The position numbers and the translations under genes were made by a program. The notes beneath the pieces were generated by a model. It made no database searches, was not told where the DNA came from, and was given only the letters and a program-made list of their open reading frames with translations. From the NCBI GenBank assembly GCA_017399165.1, contig JAFQEF010000054.1, forward strand, positions 1-55,742: a stretch of DNA of 55,742 bases, in the 5' to 3' direction. Below are positions 8,445 through 16,073 of the stretch, piece by piece. This DNA is from Akkermansia sp. GTDB taxonomy: Bacteria > Verrucomicrobiota > Verrucomicrobiia > Verrucomicrobiales > Akkermansiaceae. Within the stretch, counting starts at the first letter, position 1; each line of letters opens with the position of its first letter.

Positions 8445-9530
8445 ATGAACGCCGACGAAACAATCAAGAGCACGCCGCTGTGTGATAAGCATGTGGCCTT
8501 GGGTGCCAAGATGGTACCCTTTGCAGGCTGGAACATGCCTGTACAGTACTCCGGAATTTTAGCAGAACACCACGCCGTACGCAACGCCTGTGGTGTTTTT
8601 GATATATCTCACATGGGCCAGTTCCTGGTCAGCGGTGAGGGTGCCACAGAGTGGCTTAACCGCATGTTCACCAATAATCTGAATAAGCTGGTGGACGGCA
8701 TGGGGCAGTACTCCATGATGCTCAATGAAAAGGGTGGCGTGATAGATGACCTTATCATCTACCGGTTGGGCAAGGATGATTTTTTTGTAGTGGTAAACGC
8801 CAGCATGATTGATGAGGACTACGCTTGGCTTACCGCCCGCAAGCCCGAGGGGATCTCCCTGGTGAACAAGAGCGATGCCTATGTGGGCTTGGCTATTCAG
8901 GGGCCCGAGTGTGAGGCCGTGTTTGCCAAGATGTGCCCGGGTGTAGAGCTGCCGGTGCGCAACGGTATTCTTCAGTTCGAGGCCGATGGCGATGCCTGTG
9001 TGGTATGCCGCACCGGTTACACCGGCGAGAATGGTTTTGAGTTTTTCTGCCCCGCAGAGCAGGGTGTGAAATGGTTTGAGAAGAGCATTGAGAGCGGTGC
9101 GCTGCCCTGCGGCCTTGGTGCCCGAGACAGCCTGCGCTTGGAGATGTGCTACTCTCTCAACGGCTCCGACCTGTCCCCGGAGAAGACCCCGCTTGAGGCC
9201 GGGCTCTCCTGGTGCTGTGATTTGACAAAAGACTTTATCGGCGTAGAGGTGCTGCGTGAGCAGAAGGCTGCCGGCCGCCCCACTGCCCTTGTGGCCATTG
9301 AGTACACCGGCAAGGGAGCACCGCCCCGCCACGGTTATGAAGTACAGCTGCCCGACGGCACCCCGCTGGGTGAGATTTGCAGCGGCGTTCTCTCTCCCTC
9401 TCTGGGTAAGGGTATTGCCATGCTCTATGTTCCTGCCGCTCACAGCAAGATTGGCACCGAGGTGAATGTAGTAGTACGCGGTAAGTCTGTGCCCGCCGTT
9501 ATCATCAAGAAACCTTTCCTCAAAAAATAA
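8445..9530 (+). CDS. gcvT: Glycine cleavage system T protein (aminomethyltransferase)
   Basis: T protein moves the methylene group from aminomethyl-lipoyl H protein to tetrahydrofolate and releases ammonia. The 361-residue length matches the family. The N-terminus TPLCDKHVALGAKMVPFAGW is the conserved GcvT opening, and FDISHMGQF and the folate-domain sequence GLGARDSLRLEM are present. The start at 8445 is required to include the conserved N-terminus, since the next Met is residue 23. It is the first gene of gcvT-gcvH-gcvP; the lipoamide dehydrogenase L protein is not in the window. The mRNA is predicted to be nearly leaderless. Confidence 0.97.
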   Translation: MNADETIKSTPLCDKHVALGAKMVPFAGWNMPVQYSGILAEHHAVRNACGVFDISHMGQFLVSGEGATEWLNRMFTNNLNKLVDGMGQYSMMLNEKGGVIDDLIIYRLGKDDFFVVVNASMIDEDYAWLTARKPEGISLVNKSDAYVGLAIQGPECEAVFAKMCPGVELPVRNGILQFEADGDACVVCRTGYTGENGFEFFCPAEQGVKWFEKSIESGALPCGLGARDSLRLEMCYSLNGSDLSPEKTPLEAGLSWCCDLTKDFIGVEVLREQKAAGRPTALVAIEYTGKGAPPRHGYEVQLPDGTPLGEICSGVLSPSLGKGIAMLYVPAAHSKIGTEVNVVVRGKSVPAVIIKKPFLKK

Positions 9531-9554
9531 CCCCTGACAACCAAAATACATATT

Positions 9555-9935
9555 ATGAGCAACCCTGCTGATTACAAGTATTCCTCCGAGCACGAATGGA
9601 TTAGCCCCGCCGTTGATGGCGTGGTAACGCTCGGCATCACCGATTTCGCTCAGGCCGAGCTGGGTGAAGTTGTATACGTAGACCTCCCCTCCGTTGGTGA
9701 TACTTTCTCCAAGGAGGATTCCATCGGTGCTGTTGAGTCCACCAAGGCTGCTTCCGATATCTACACCCCCGTATCCGGTGAGATTGTAGAGGTGAACGAG
9801 GCTCTGGATGCCGAGCCCAACACCGTGAACAACGATGCCTTTGGTGCCGGTTGGATCTGCAAGATTAAGCTTGATGACGCCTCCGAGCTCGATGAGCTGA
9901 TGGATGCCGACGCTTACACCGAGTTCTGCAAGTAA
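9555..9935 (+). CDS. gcvH: Glycine cleavage system H protein (lipoyl carrier)
   Basis: H protein shuttles the aminomethyl group between P and T proteins on a lipoyl arm. The 126 residues contain the biotinyl/lipoyl fold with the lipoylation site ESTKAASD; the modified lysine is Lys64. The opening YKYSSEHEWI is also typical. The gene starts 24 bases after gcvT with no clear Shine-Dalgarno sequence and is co-oriented with gcvT and gcvP. Length and sequence are canonical. Confidence 0.97.
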   Translation: MSNPADYKYSSEHEWISPAVDGVVTLGITDFAQAELGEVVYVDLPSVGDTFSKEDSIGAVESTKAASDIYTPVSGEIVEVNEALDAEPNTVNNDAFGAGWICKIKLDDASELDELMDADAYTEFCK

Positions 9936-9946
9936 AGCATGATACC

Positions 9947-10010
9947 AAAGCCTTGCGCGTGGTAAGGAGCAGGGGGGATATACCCCGCTCGCAAGCCCTC
10001 GCAAGGCTTT
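9947..10010 (+). promoter_or_regulatory. Stem-loop between gcvH and gcvP
   Basis: AAAGCCTTGCG (9947-9957) is perfectly complementary to CGCAAGGCTTT (10000-10010). The loop of about 42 nt contains a smaller GGGG/CCCC hairpin. A short T run (10016-10020) follows, so it could act as a weak terminator or attenuator, or protect the upstream mRNA and change the P:H ratio. It is unusual inside this operon. Confidence 0.5.
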
Positions 10011-10043
10011 GCTGCTTTTTCAAAGATTTACTCCAAGCACATT

Positions 10044-12869
10044 ATGATTACTGCTCAAACATCCTTTATTCCTCGCCACATTGGCCCCAATGAGGCAGAT
10101 ACCGCCGCCATGTTGGCAGCTATCGGCTTTGATTCTCTGGATGCTATGACGGAGGCCATTGTGCCCGCCGACATTCGCCTGAAAGCCCCGCTTGATTTGC
10201 CCGCCCCCATGGCAGAACAAGAGGCTTTGGCTGCCTTGCAGAGCATGCTTTCTGCCAACAAGCCCGTGCGCAGCCTGATTGGCCAGGGCTACTATGGCAC
10301 CTACCTGCCTGCCGTTATTCAGCGCAATGTGTACGAGAACCCCAGCTGGTACACCGCCTATACTCCCTACCAGCCCGAGATTGCTCAGGGGCGTTTGGAG
10401 ATGCTCATGAACTTCCAGACCATGATAGCCGGGCTTACCGGTTTGCCCATTGCCAATGCCTCTATGCTGGATGAAGGCACCGCCGCAGCCGAGGCCGTGC
10501 ACCTGTGCGTGAGCGAGAAGCGCAAGAGTGATACCTTCTTTGTGGCTGATACCTGTTTCCCCCAGACGATTGACGTAATTCGCACCCGTTGCGAGACCAC
10601 TGGCGTGAACCTGATTGTGGGCGACTGGAAGAGCTTTGACCCCGCCTCTGTGCCTACCTTGGCCGGTGTGCTGGTGCAGTACCCCGACAACTTGGGTGCT
10701 GTGGAGGATTACGCTGCCTTCTTTGAGAAGTGCCATGCTGCCAAGGTGCTTTGCTGTGTTGCCGCAGACCTGATGGCACTTACCGTGCTCAAGGAACCGG
10801 GTGCTTTCGGGGCAGATGTTTGCGTGGGCACCACGCAGCGTTTCGGTATCCCCATGGGCTATGGTGGCCCCGCCGCCGCTTACATGGCTTGTACAGATGC
10901 TCTTAAGCGCAAACTGCCCGGCCGCTACATCGGTAAGTCTATTGATAAGGACGGCAAGCCCGCCTACCGTTTGGCGTTGCAGACCCGCGAGCAGCACATT
11001 CGCCGTGAGAAGGCAACCTCCAACATCTGCACGGCTCAGGTGCTTACCGCGCTGCTCTGCACATTCTATGCCATGTACCAAGGCCCCGAGGGGCTCAAGA
11101 ACGTGGCTACCACGGCTCACCGCCTGGCTGCAGGCTTTGCTGCTGCCGTTAAGGCTGCCGGTTACACTGTGCCTGCGGTAGATTTCTTTGATACCGTGGC
11201 CTTTGTTGCCCCCGGCAAGGCTGATGAGCTTGTTGCCGTTGCTCTTTCCGCCGGCTACAACATCCGCAAGGTGAATGCCGATACGGTGTCTGTCTCCTTC
11301 GATGAGACGACGACGGATGCCGACTTGACTGCCCTTTGCGCGGCTTTGAACCTGCCGCAGGCAGAGGTGCCCGCAGCCCCTGTATGGGGCGAGCAGTGGA
11401 ACCGCGGCAGTGCTTTCTGTACAGAGACATGCTTCAATGCCTTCCACTCCGAGACGGAGATGATGCGCTACATCCACACACTGGAGTGCAAGGACCTTGC
11501 CCTGAACGAGGCCATGATTCCGCTGGGCTCTTGCACCATGAAGGCTAACTGTGCCGCTATCATGATGCCCATCACATGGGCCGGTGTGACGGAGTTGCAC
11601 CCCTTCGCCCCCGCAGACCAGTGCCAAGGCATGCGTGCCATGTTGGAGCAACTCAAGCAGTGGCTTGCCACGGTTACGGGGTTCCACGGCGTGTCTCTGC
11701 AACCTAACTCCGGTGCTGCCGGTGAGTTTGCCGGCTTGCTCACCATTCACCGCTACCAAGTGGCACAGGGTGAGGGGCACCGCAATGTATGCCTTATCCC
11801 CAACTCTGCACACGGTACCAACCCTGCCTCTGCCGCTATGGCCGGCTTTACCTGCGTGCCTGTGAAGTGCGATGATAAGGGTAACATTGACGCTGCCGAC
11901 CTCAAGGTGCAGGCCGAGAAACACCGCGATAATCTTGCCGCACTCATGGTTACCTACCCCTCCACCCACGGTGTGTACGAGAGCGGTGTGGCAGACCTTT
12001 GCCGCATTGTTCATGAGAACGGTGGCCAGGTATACATGGACGGCGCTAATATGAACGCTCAGTGCGGGCTTACCAACCCCGGTACCATTGGGGCGGACGT
12101 GTGCCACCTCAATCTGCACAAGACCTTTGCCATGCCCCACGGCGGTGGCGGCCCCGGTGTAGGCCCCATTTGCTGTGCAGAGCACCTTACCCCGTACCTG
12201 CCCGGCCACATTTGTGATGATGCCCAGTCTCAGTCAGCCGTATCCTCTGCGGAGTACGGTTCTGCGGCCATTTGCCCCATTACTTGGATGTACTTGGCTA
12301 TGATGGGCCATGAGGGACTCAAGCGTGCTTCTCAGATGGCTATTCTCAACGCAAATTATATTGCCAAGCGTTTGGAAAACCACTTCCCGACCCTCTACTC
12401 CGGGGCCAATGGCTTGGTGGCTCACGAGTGTATTCTCGATACCACCATCATGCTCCGCAAGAGTCACCTCTCTGTGGATGATATGGCTAAGCGCCTTATG
12501 GACTACGGTTTCCATGCTCCCACCATGAGTTTCCCGGTGCATGATACGCTTATGGTTGAACCCACGGAATCTGAGAGCAAGTACGAGCTGGATCGCTTCA
12601 TTGAGGCCATGATTGGTATTCATGGAGAAATGGAGGCTGTGGCTAATGGCTCCGTACCGGCTGATGATAATGTGATGGTGAATGCCCCGCACACAGCACT
12701 GGCTGTAACAGCTGATGAGTGGAACCACGCTTATACGCGTGCTCAGGCTGCATACCCCGCTGCTTGCCAACGCTTGCACAAGTTCTGGCCTTCTTGCTCC
12801 CGAGTAGAGAATGCTTGGGGCGATCGCAACTTCTGCTGCACCTGCGATACTCTCGCCGAACAGCAATAA
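10044..12869 (+). CDS. gcvP: Glycine dehydrogenase (decarboxylating), P protein
   Basis: P protein is the PLP enzyme that decarboxylates glycine and loads the aminomethyl group on H protein. The 941-residue single chain has both halves fused, as in E. coli, rather than split into GcvPA and GcvPB. The opening FIPRHIGPNE is typical. The PLP lysine lies in HLNLHKTFAMPHGGGGPG (Lys693), beside the Gly-rich loop. The gene ends just before a strong terminator and is the last of the operon. No anomaly was seen in the coding sequence. Confidence 0.97.
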   Translation: MITAQTSFIPRHIGPNEADTAAMLAAIGFDSLDAMTEAIVPADIRLKAPLDLPAPMAEQEALAALQSMLSANKPVRSLIGQGYYGTYLPAVIQRNVYENPSWYTAYTPYQPEIAQGRLEMLMNFQTMIAGLTGLPIANASMLDEGTAAAEAVHLCVSEKRKSDTFFVADTCFPQTIDVIRTRCETTGVNLIVGDWKSFDPASVPTLAGVLVQYPDNLGAVEDYAAFFEKCHAAKVLCCVAADLMALTVLKEPGAFGADVCVGTTQRFGIPMGYGGPAAAYMACTDALKRKLPGRYIGKSIDKDGKPAYRLALQTREQHIRREKATSNICTAQVLTALLCTFYAMYQGPEGLKNVATTAHRLAAGFAAAVKAAGYTVPAVDFFDTVAFVAPGKADELVAVALSAGYNIRKVNADTVSVSFDETTTDADLTALCAALNLPQAEVPAAPVWGEQWNRGSAFCTETCFNAFHSETEMMRYIHTLECKDLALNEAMIPLGSCTMKANCAAIMMPITWAGVTELHPFAPADQCQGMRAMLEQLKQWLATVTGFHGVSLQPNSGAAGEFAGLLTIHRYQVAQGEGHRNVCLIPNSAHGTNPASAAMAGFTCVPVKCDDKGNIDAADLKVQAEKHRDNLAALMVTYPSTHGVYESGVADLCRIVHENGGQVYMDGANMNAQCGLTNPGTIGADVCHLNLHKTFAMPHGGGGPGVGPICCAEHLTPYLPGHICDDAQSQSAVSSAEYGSAAICPITWMYLAMMGHEGLKRASQMAILNANYIAKRLENHFPTLYSGANGLVAHECILDTTIMLRKSHLSVDDMAKRLMDYGFHAPTMSFPVHDTLMVEPTESESKYELDRFIEAMIGIHGEMEAVANGSVPADDNVMVNAPHTALAVTADEWNHAYTRAQAAYPAACQRLHKFWPSCSRVENAWGDRNFCCTCDTLAEQQ

Positions 12870-12880
12870 TTCTCTCAAAG

Positions 12881-12926
12881 AAAAAAATCCCGTTCACCTG
12901 CTGAGTTCAGGTGAACGGATTTTTTT
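12881..12926. terminator. Rho-independent terminator after gcvP
   Basis: CCGTTCACCTG (12890-12900) pairs with CAGGTGAACGG (12908-12918) around a 7-nt loop, an 11-bp stem. A T run follows (12920-12926) and an A run precedes (12881-12887), so it could work in both directions. Confidence 0.92.
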
Positions 12927-12930
12927 GCAA

Positions 12931-13634
12931 ATGTGCCGAAGTATAGCCAAAAGTCCTTTGTAAAAGTGCCAAAGATAGGCAAAAAGTCCTTTGCAAAAGT
13001 TCCAAAGATAGGCCAAAAGTCCTTTGCAAAAGTGCTAAAGATAGACCAAAAGTCCTTTGTAAAAGTGCCAAAGATAGGCCAGAAGTGCTTTGTAAAAGTG
13101 CCAAGGATAAACCAAAAGTCCTTTGTAAAAGTGCCAAGGATAGGCAAAAAGTCCTTTGTAAAAGTGCTAAAGATAGACCAAAAGTCCTTTGTAAAAGTGC
13201 TAAAGATAAGCTAAAAGTCCTTTGCAAATGTGCTAAAGATAGACCAAAAGTCCTTTGTAAAAATGCTAAAGATGGGCTAAAAGCCCTTTGTAAAAGTGCT
13301 AAAGATGGAGCAAAAGTCCTTTGTGAAAGTGCCAAAGATAGGTCAAAAGTCCTTTGCAAAAGTGCTAAAGATAGACCAAAAGTCCTTCGTAAAAGTGCCA
13401 AAGATAGGCCAGAAGTGCTTTGTAAAAGTGCCAAGGATAAACCAAAAGTCCTTTGTAAAAGTGCCAAGGATAGGCCAAAAGTCCTTTGTAAAAGTGCCAA
13501 AGTTAGGCCAAGAGTCCTTTGTAAAAGTGCCAAAGATAGGTCAAAAGTCCTTTGTAAAAGTGCCAAAGGTAGGCTAAAAGTCCTTTGTAAAAGTGCCAAA
13601 GATAGGTCAAAAGTCCTTTGTAAAAATGCTTTTG
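12931..13634. repeat. 33-bp tandem repeat array, about 21 copies
   Basis: The consensus unit reads AAAAGTCCTTTGTAAAAGTG followed by CCAAAGATAGGCC. About 21 contiguous copies lie head to tail without spacers, after one degenerate leading copy. The unit length is a multiple of three, so reading frames persist: five of six frames stay open over long stretches. The clearest are an 11-residue period of KVLCKSAKDRP on plus (GTG at 13085 to 13654) and GLSLALLQRTF on minus (TTG at 13599 to 12907). Neither has an ATG start or a good initiation region. Each unit contains the small inverted repeat CTTTG/CAAAG. Units 3-6 and 13-16 share the same variants, showing a 330-bp higher-order duplication. It sits between the gcvP terminator and the promoter of the AAA ATPase. 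Confidence 0.93.
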
Positions 13635-13720
13635 AAAAAAATATAATACATTGAAAGAAAGTGTATTAATGGTAAAGATAGAAAAATGCAAAAATTGATG
13701 GGGAAATTTTAGTAAAAATC

Positions 13721-13748
13721 TTGACATGTTTTTTTTATGTGTTATTAT
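13721..13748 (+). promoter_or_regulatory. Predicted promoter of the AAA/DUF4143 ATPase
   Basis: TTGACA (13721-13726), 16-nt spacer, TATTAT (13743-13748), in AT-rich DNA just after the repeat array. The predicted start near 13755 gives a leader of about 18 nt to the ATG at 13773. An in-frame ATG at 13737 lies inside the promoter and was rejected. Confidence 0.65.
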
Positions 13749-13772
13749 TTGCTTGTAACAACAATAAAAAAT

Positions 13773-15131
13773 ATGGATCGTCATTGCATATCAGAGTTAA
13801 TCGCATGGAAAAACAGTTCACGGCGTAAGCCTTTACTGTTGCTTGGTGCGCGTCAGGTAGGCAAGACGTGGGTGGCGCGTGAGTTTGGTCGAAAATATTA
13901 CAAGAACATTGTGTATGTTCGTTTCGATAGGGATGATTTTGTGCGTCAGTCATTTGAGAAGGATTACAACATCCCCCGGTTGATGGATACTTTGCAGGTA
14001 CACAGCAGAGTTCAAATTGTACCCGGGGAGACGCTTATTATCTTGGATGAAATACAGGATTGCCCCTGTGCCTTGACCTCTTTGAAATATTTTTGTGAGG
14101 ATGTGCCGGAGCATCATATCATAGCAGCCGGTTCATTACTTGGGCTTTCTGTGCATACGGGAACCGGATTTCCGGTAGGGAAGGTAAATCGTGTATACAT
14201 GTACCCCATGAGTTTTTCCGAATTTTTGGAGGCTATGGATTATGGACAGTATGCAGAGCTTATCCGTAAGCGTGATTGGCGTATGATAAATACTTTTCAT
14301 GATAAGTTTGAGGAGTTGTTGCGCCAGTACTATTACGTAGGTGGAATGCCGGAGGCTGTGCAATCATTCCGTGACCGCCGCAATTTGCACACGGTACGTC
14401 GCATTCAGGAAGGGTTGCTTGCAGATTATCGCAGCGATTTCAGCAAGCATGCCACGGCTGCGGAAACGCATTATATTGCACAGATATGGGATTCTATCCC
14501 CGAGCAGCTGGCCAGGGAGGATAAACGTTTTGTGCATGCAGATGTTGGTGAGCGTGTAAAGGCTCCTATGCTGAGGGGGCCAATACGCTGGCTGGATGAT
14601 GCCGCCTTAGTACAACCGGTATACCGTGTGCGTAGGCCGGAAATACCGTTGTCTGCCTACAAAGACGGGGCATTCAAGTTGTTCTTTGTAGATGTCGGTT
14701 TGCTGGGGGCCGCCTGCAAGCTGCCTCCGTCTGTAATTTTGGAGCACAACAGTGTATTCGGTCAATTTAAAGGGGCTCTTACGGAGCAATTTGTGCAGCA
14801 ACAATTGCGTGCAGAGTGTGGTATTACCCCTTTTTATTGGGCTGCGGAGCGTGCGCAGGCTGAGGTGGATTTCGTGATAGATGAGGATTACAGTATTACC
14901 CCGATAGAGGTTAAAGCGGAGCGTAACCTGCAAGCTAAGAGTCTGCGGAGTTTCTGTAAACGATACAACAGTAAATTAGCCGTGCGCACTTCTATGGCTG
15001 AGTATGGCGTCAGCTCTGTCACCTTGCCGGCCGGTAAGGGGGGGGACCCCGAGCATTCTTTTACTATTGTGGATATCCCCTTGTATGCCATTGCTGCTTT
15101 GCCGGCGGAGCTTCAATCTATCCGGCATTGA
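13773..15131 (+). CDS. AAA-family ATPase with C-terminal DUF4143 nuclease-like domain
   Basis: A 452-residue protein of the widespread AAA_14/DUF4143 family. The Walker A motif GARQVGKT is at residues 25-32 and Walker B LIILDEIQD near 88-96 (Asp92/Glu93). AGSLLG follows in the sensor region. The C-terminal domain has the signature AEVDFVIDEDYSITPIEVKA, with Asp near 366 and Glu-x-Lys near 379-381, the arrangement of a PD-(D/E)xK nuclease fold. Family members are common in gut bacteria and are often variable or mobile; their biochemical role is not established. It stands alone between its own promoter and terminator, directly after the 33-bp array. A defence role is possible but unproven. Confidence 0.88.
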   Translation: MDRHCISELIAWKNSSRRKPLLLLGARQVGKTWVAREFGRKYYKNIVYVRFDRDDFVRQSFEKDYNIPRLMDTLQVHSRVQIVPGETLIILDEIQDCPCALTSLKYFCEDVPEHHIIAAGSLLGLSVHTGTGFPVGKVNRVYMYPMSFSEFLEAMDYGQYAELIRKRDWRMINTFHDKFEELLRQYYYVGGMPEAVQSFRDRRNLHTVRRIQEGLLADYRSDFSKHATAAETHYIAQIWDSIPEQLAREDKRFVHADVGERVKAPMLRGPIRWLDDAALVQPVYRVRRPEIPLSAYKDGAFKLFFVDVGLLGAACKLPPSVILEHNSVFGQFKGALTEQFVQQQLRAECGITPFYWAAERAQAEVDFVIDEDYSITPIEVKAERNLQAKSLRSFCKRYNSKLAVRTSMAEYGVSSVTLPAGKGGDPEHSFTIVDIPLYAIAALPAELQSIRH

Positions 15132-15147
15132 TAGCAAATAACTTCAG

Positions 15148-15180
15148 AAGCCTCGGTGCATGTGGTGCCGAGGCTTTTTT
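15148..15180 (+). terminator. Terminator of the AAA/DUF4143 gene
   Basis: AAGCCTCGG (15148-15156) pairs with CCGAGGCTT (15168-15176), followed by a T run to 15180. Confidence 0.88.
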
Positions 15181-15322
15181 CTGCCCGTGTTTTTTTCTTG
15201 ATTTTTTCTCAAATTATTGAGGGAAGTTTACTTGCTCTACAGAAGGCTTTTGCGGCTGTGAATTATTTGTCTATTTGATGAAACTCGATTCGGAATCAGC
15301 CCCGAGCTACAACTGCGCTCCA

Positions 15323-15350
15323 TTGACAGGAGCTCTATTAATTATCTAAT
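15323..15350 (+). promoter_or_regulatory. Possible promoter of the orphan ORF pair
   Basis: TTGACA (15323-15328), a 16-nt spacer and TCTAAT (15345-15350) precede the ATG at 15395 by about 45 nt. The rest of 15181-15394 is AT-rich and shows no other feature. Confidence 0.4.
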
Positions 15351-15394
15351 TTTTCTCGCCTAATTGCGTGGTAGGGCGTATACTGCCTTGCAAT

Positions 15395-15703
15395 ATGTAT
15401 ACTCACCCTCAATTAAATTGTGACCTCAAATGTTGCGAAATCTACACTCGGCTGCATCAATATTGTGTGTTTGCTCATTCTTGTTTAGAGATGTGCGCCA
15501 TACCTCGCCAAACTCGACACCGTGTTTCATCCCTCATCAATGCGGAGCTTTGTACTGCCCACCGCAGACTTTTTGAAGAATGGTGGAACCCGCAAACGGT
15601 GCATAATGAGTTCTTTAAAATAACGCAGCAACACATCTTCTCAGAGTTGTCAAACCTGATATCCACTCATCGTTTGAATATGCTATTGCAAATACCCTCT
15701 TAA
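15395..15703 (+). CDS. Orphan small protein, Cys/His-rich N-terminus
   Basis: A predicted 102-residue protein that I do not recognise. The N-terminal half has many Cys and His residues (CCEIYTRLHQYC, then HSCLEMC), and the second half looks helical. An alternative GTG start at 15368 adds nine residues. The stop codon overlaps the ATG of the next ORF as TAATG, suggesting translational coupling. However, the next frame is open upstream of its ATG back to 15619 and reads like protein (PDIHSSFEYAIANTLL), so the pair may instead be one gene split by a frameshift between 15619 and 15703. Its place in the accessory islet fits a young or transferred gene. Confidence 0.45.
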   Translation: MYTHPQLNCDLKCCEIYTRLHQYCVFAHSCLEMCAIPRQTRHRVSSLINAELCTAHRRLFEEWWNPQTVHNEFFKITQQHIFSELSNLISTHRLNMLLQIPS

Positions 15704-16068
15704 TGGATGCTTATGCTATGTCCGGTTCTTTATCACATCGTCGCAATTGCCTGCGCGCTTGGCGAGAGCGTGCAGAGCATTATGCCTACAAACTCAAGCT
15801 TCTTATTACGCCCTTGGTATCGAATGTTATTCACCGCCGTGATCTTTTCATCAAAATAAACCGTTTTATCGATGCTGCGCAGGATTTTATCATGGTGCAC
15901 GCCGGTAATATATCTCGCGCTCGCTGCTCCTTGGCCGATGCTTCTTTTTCCTCCCCTCTTAAACAGACGCTCTTACTCCGTCACGTCAGCCTTCTATCCA
16001 CACTCCCGGATGCCCTCGTTTCCTGTCTTGCCCTTCAGAACTTTCTCCAAGCACTCTTTCGGGAGTAG
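15703..16068 (+). CDS. Orphan small basic protein
   Basis: A predicted 121-residue, Arg/His-rich and mostly helical protein (RNCLRAWRERAEHYAYKLKL near the start). No family is recognised and no signal peptide or membrane segment is evident. It begins inside the TAATG overlap with the preceding ORF and ends five bases before the convergent DUF2075 gene, with no terminator between. It could be a separate coupled gene or the 3' half of a frameshifted single gene. Confidence 0.45.
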   Translation: MDAYAMSGSLSHRRNCLRAWRERAEHYAYKLKLLITPLVSNVIHRRDLFIKINRFIDAAQDFIMVHAGNISRARCSLADASFSSPLKQTLLLRHVSLLSTLPDALVSCLALQNFLQALFRE

Positions 16069-16073
16069 AGAAA

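Noticed and set aside
10020..12209. Long antisense open frame over gcvP (about 729 codons)
   Set aside because: It is a shadow of a well-matched gcvP gene with strong codon bias; the translation resembles no protein and has no promoter. The same applies to long antisense frames over fucI, fucP, gcvT and galK/SSS.
12931..13634. CRISPR array
   Set aside because: Repeats are directly contiguous with no unique spacers, and no cas gene is in the window.
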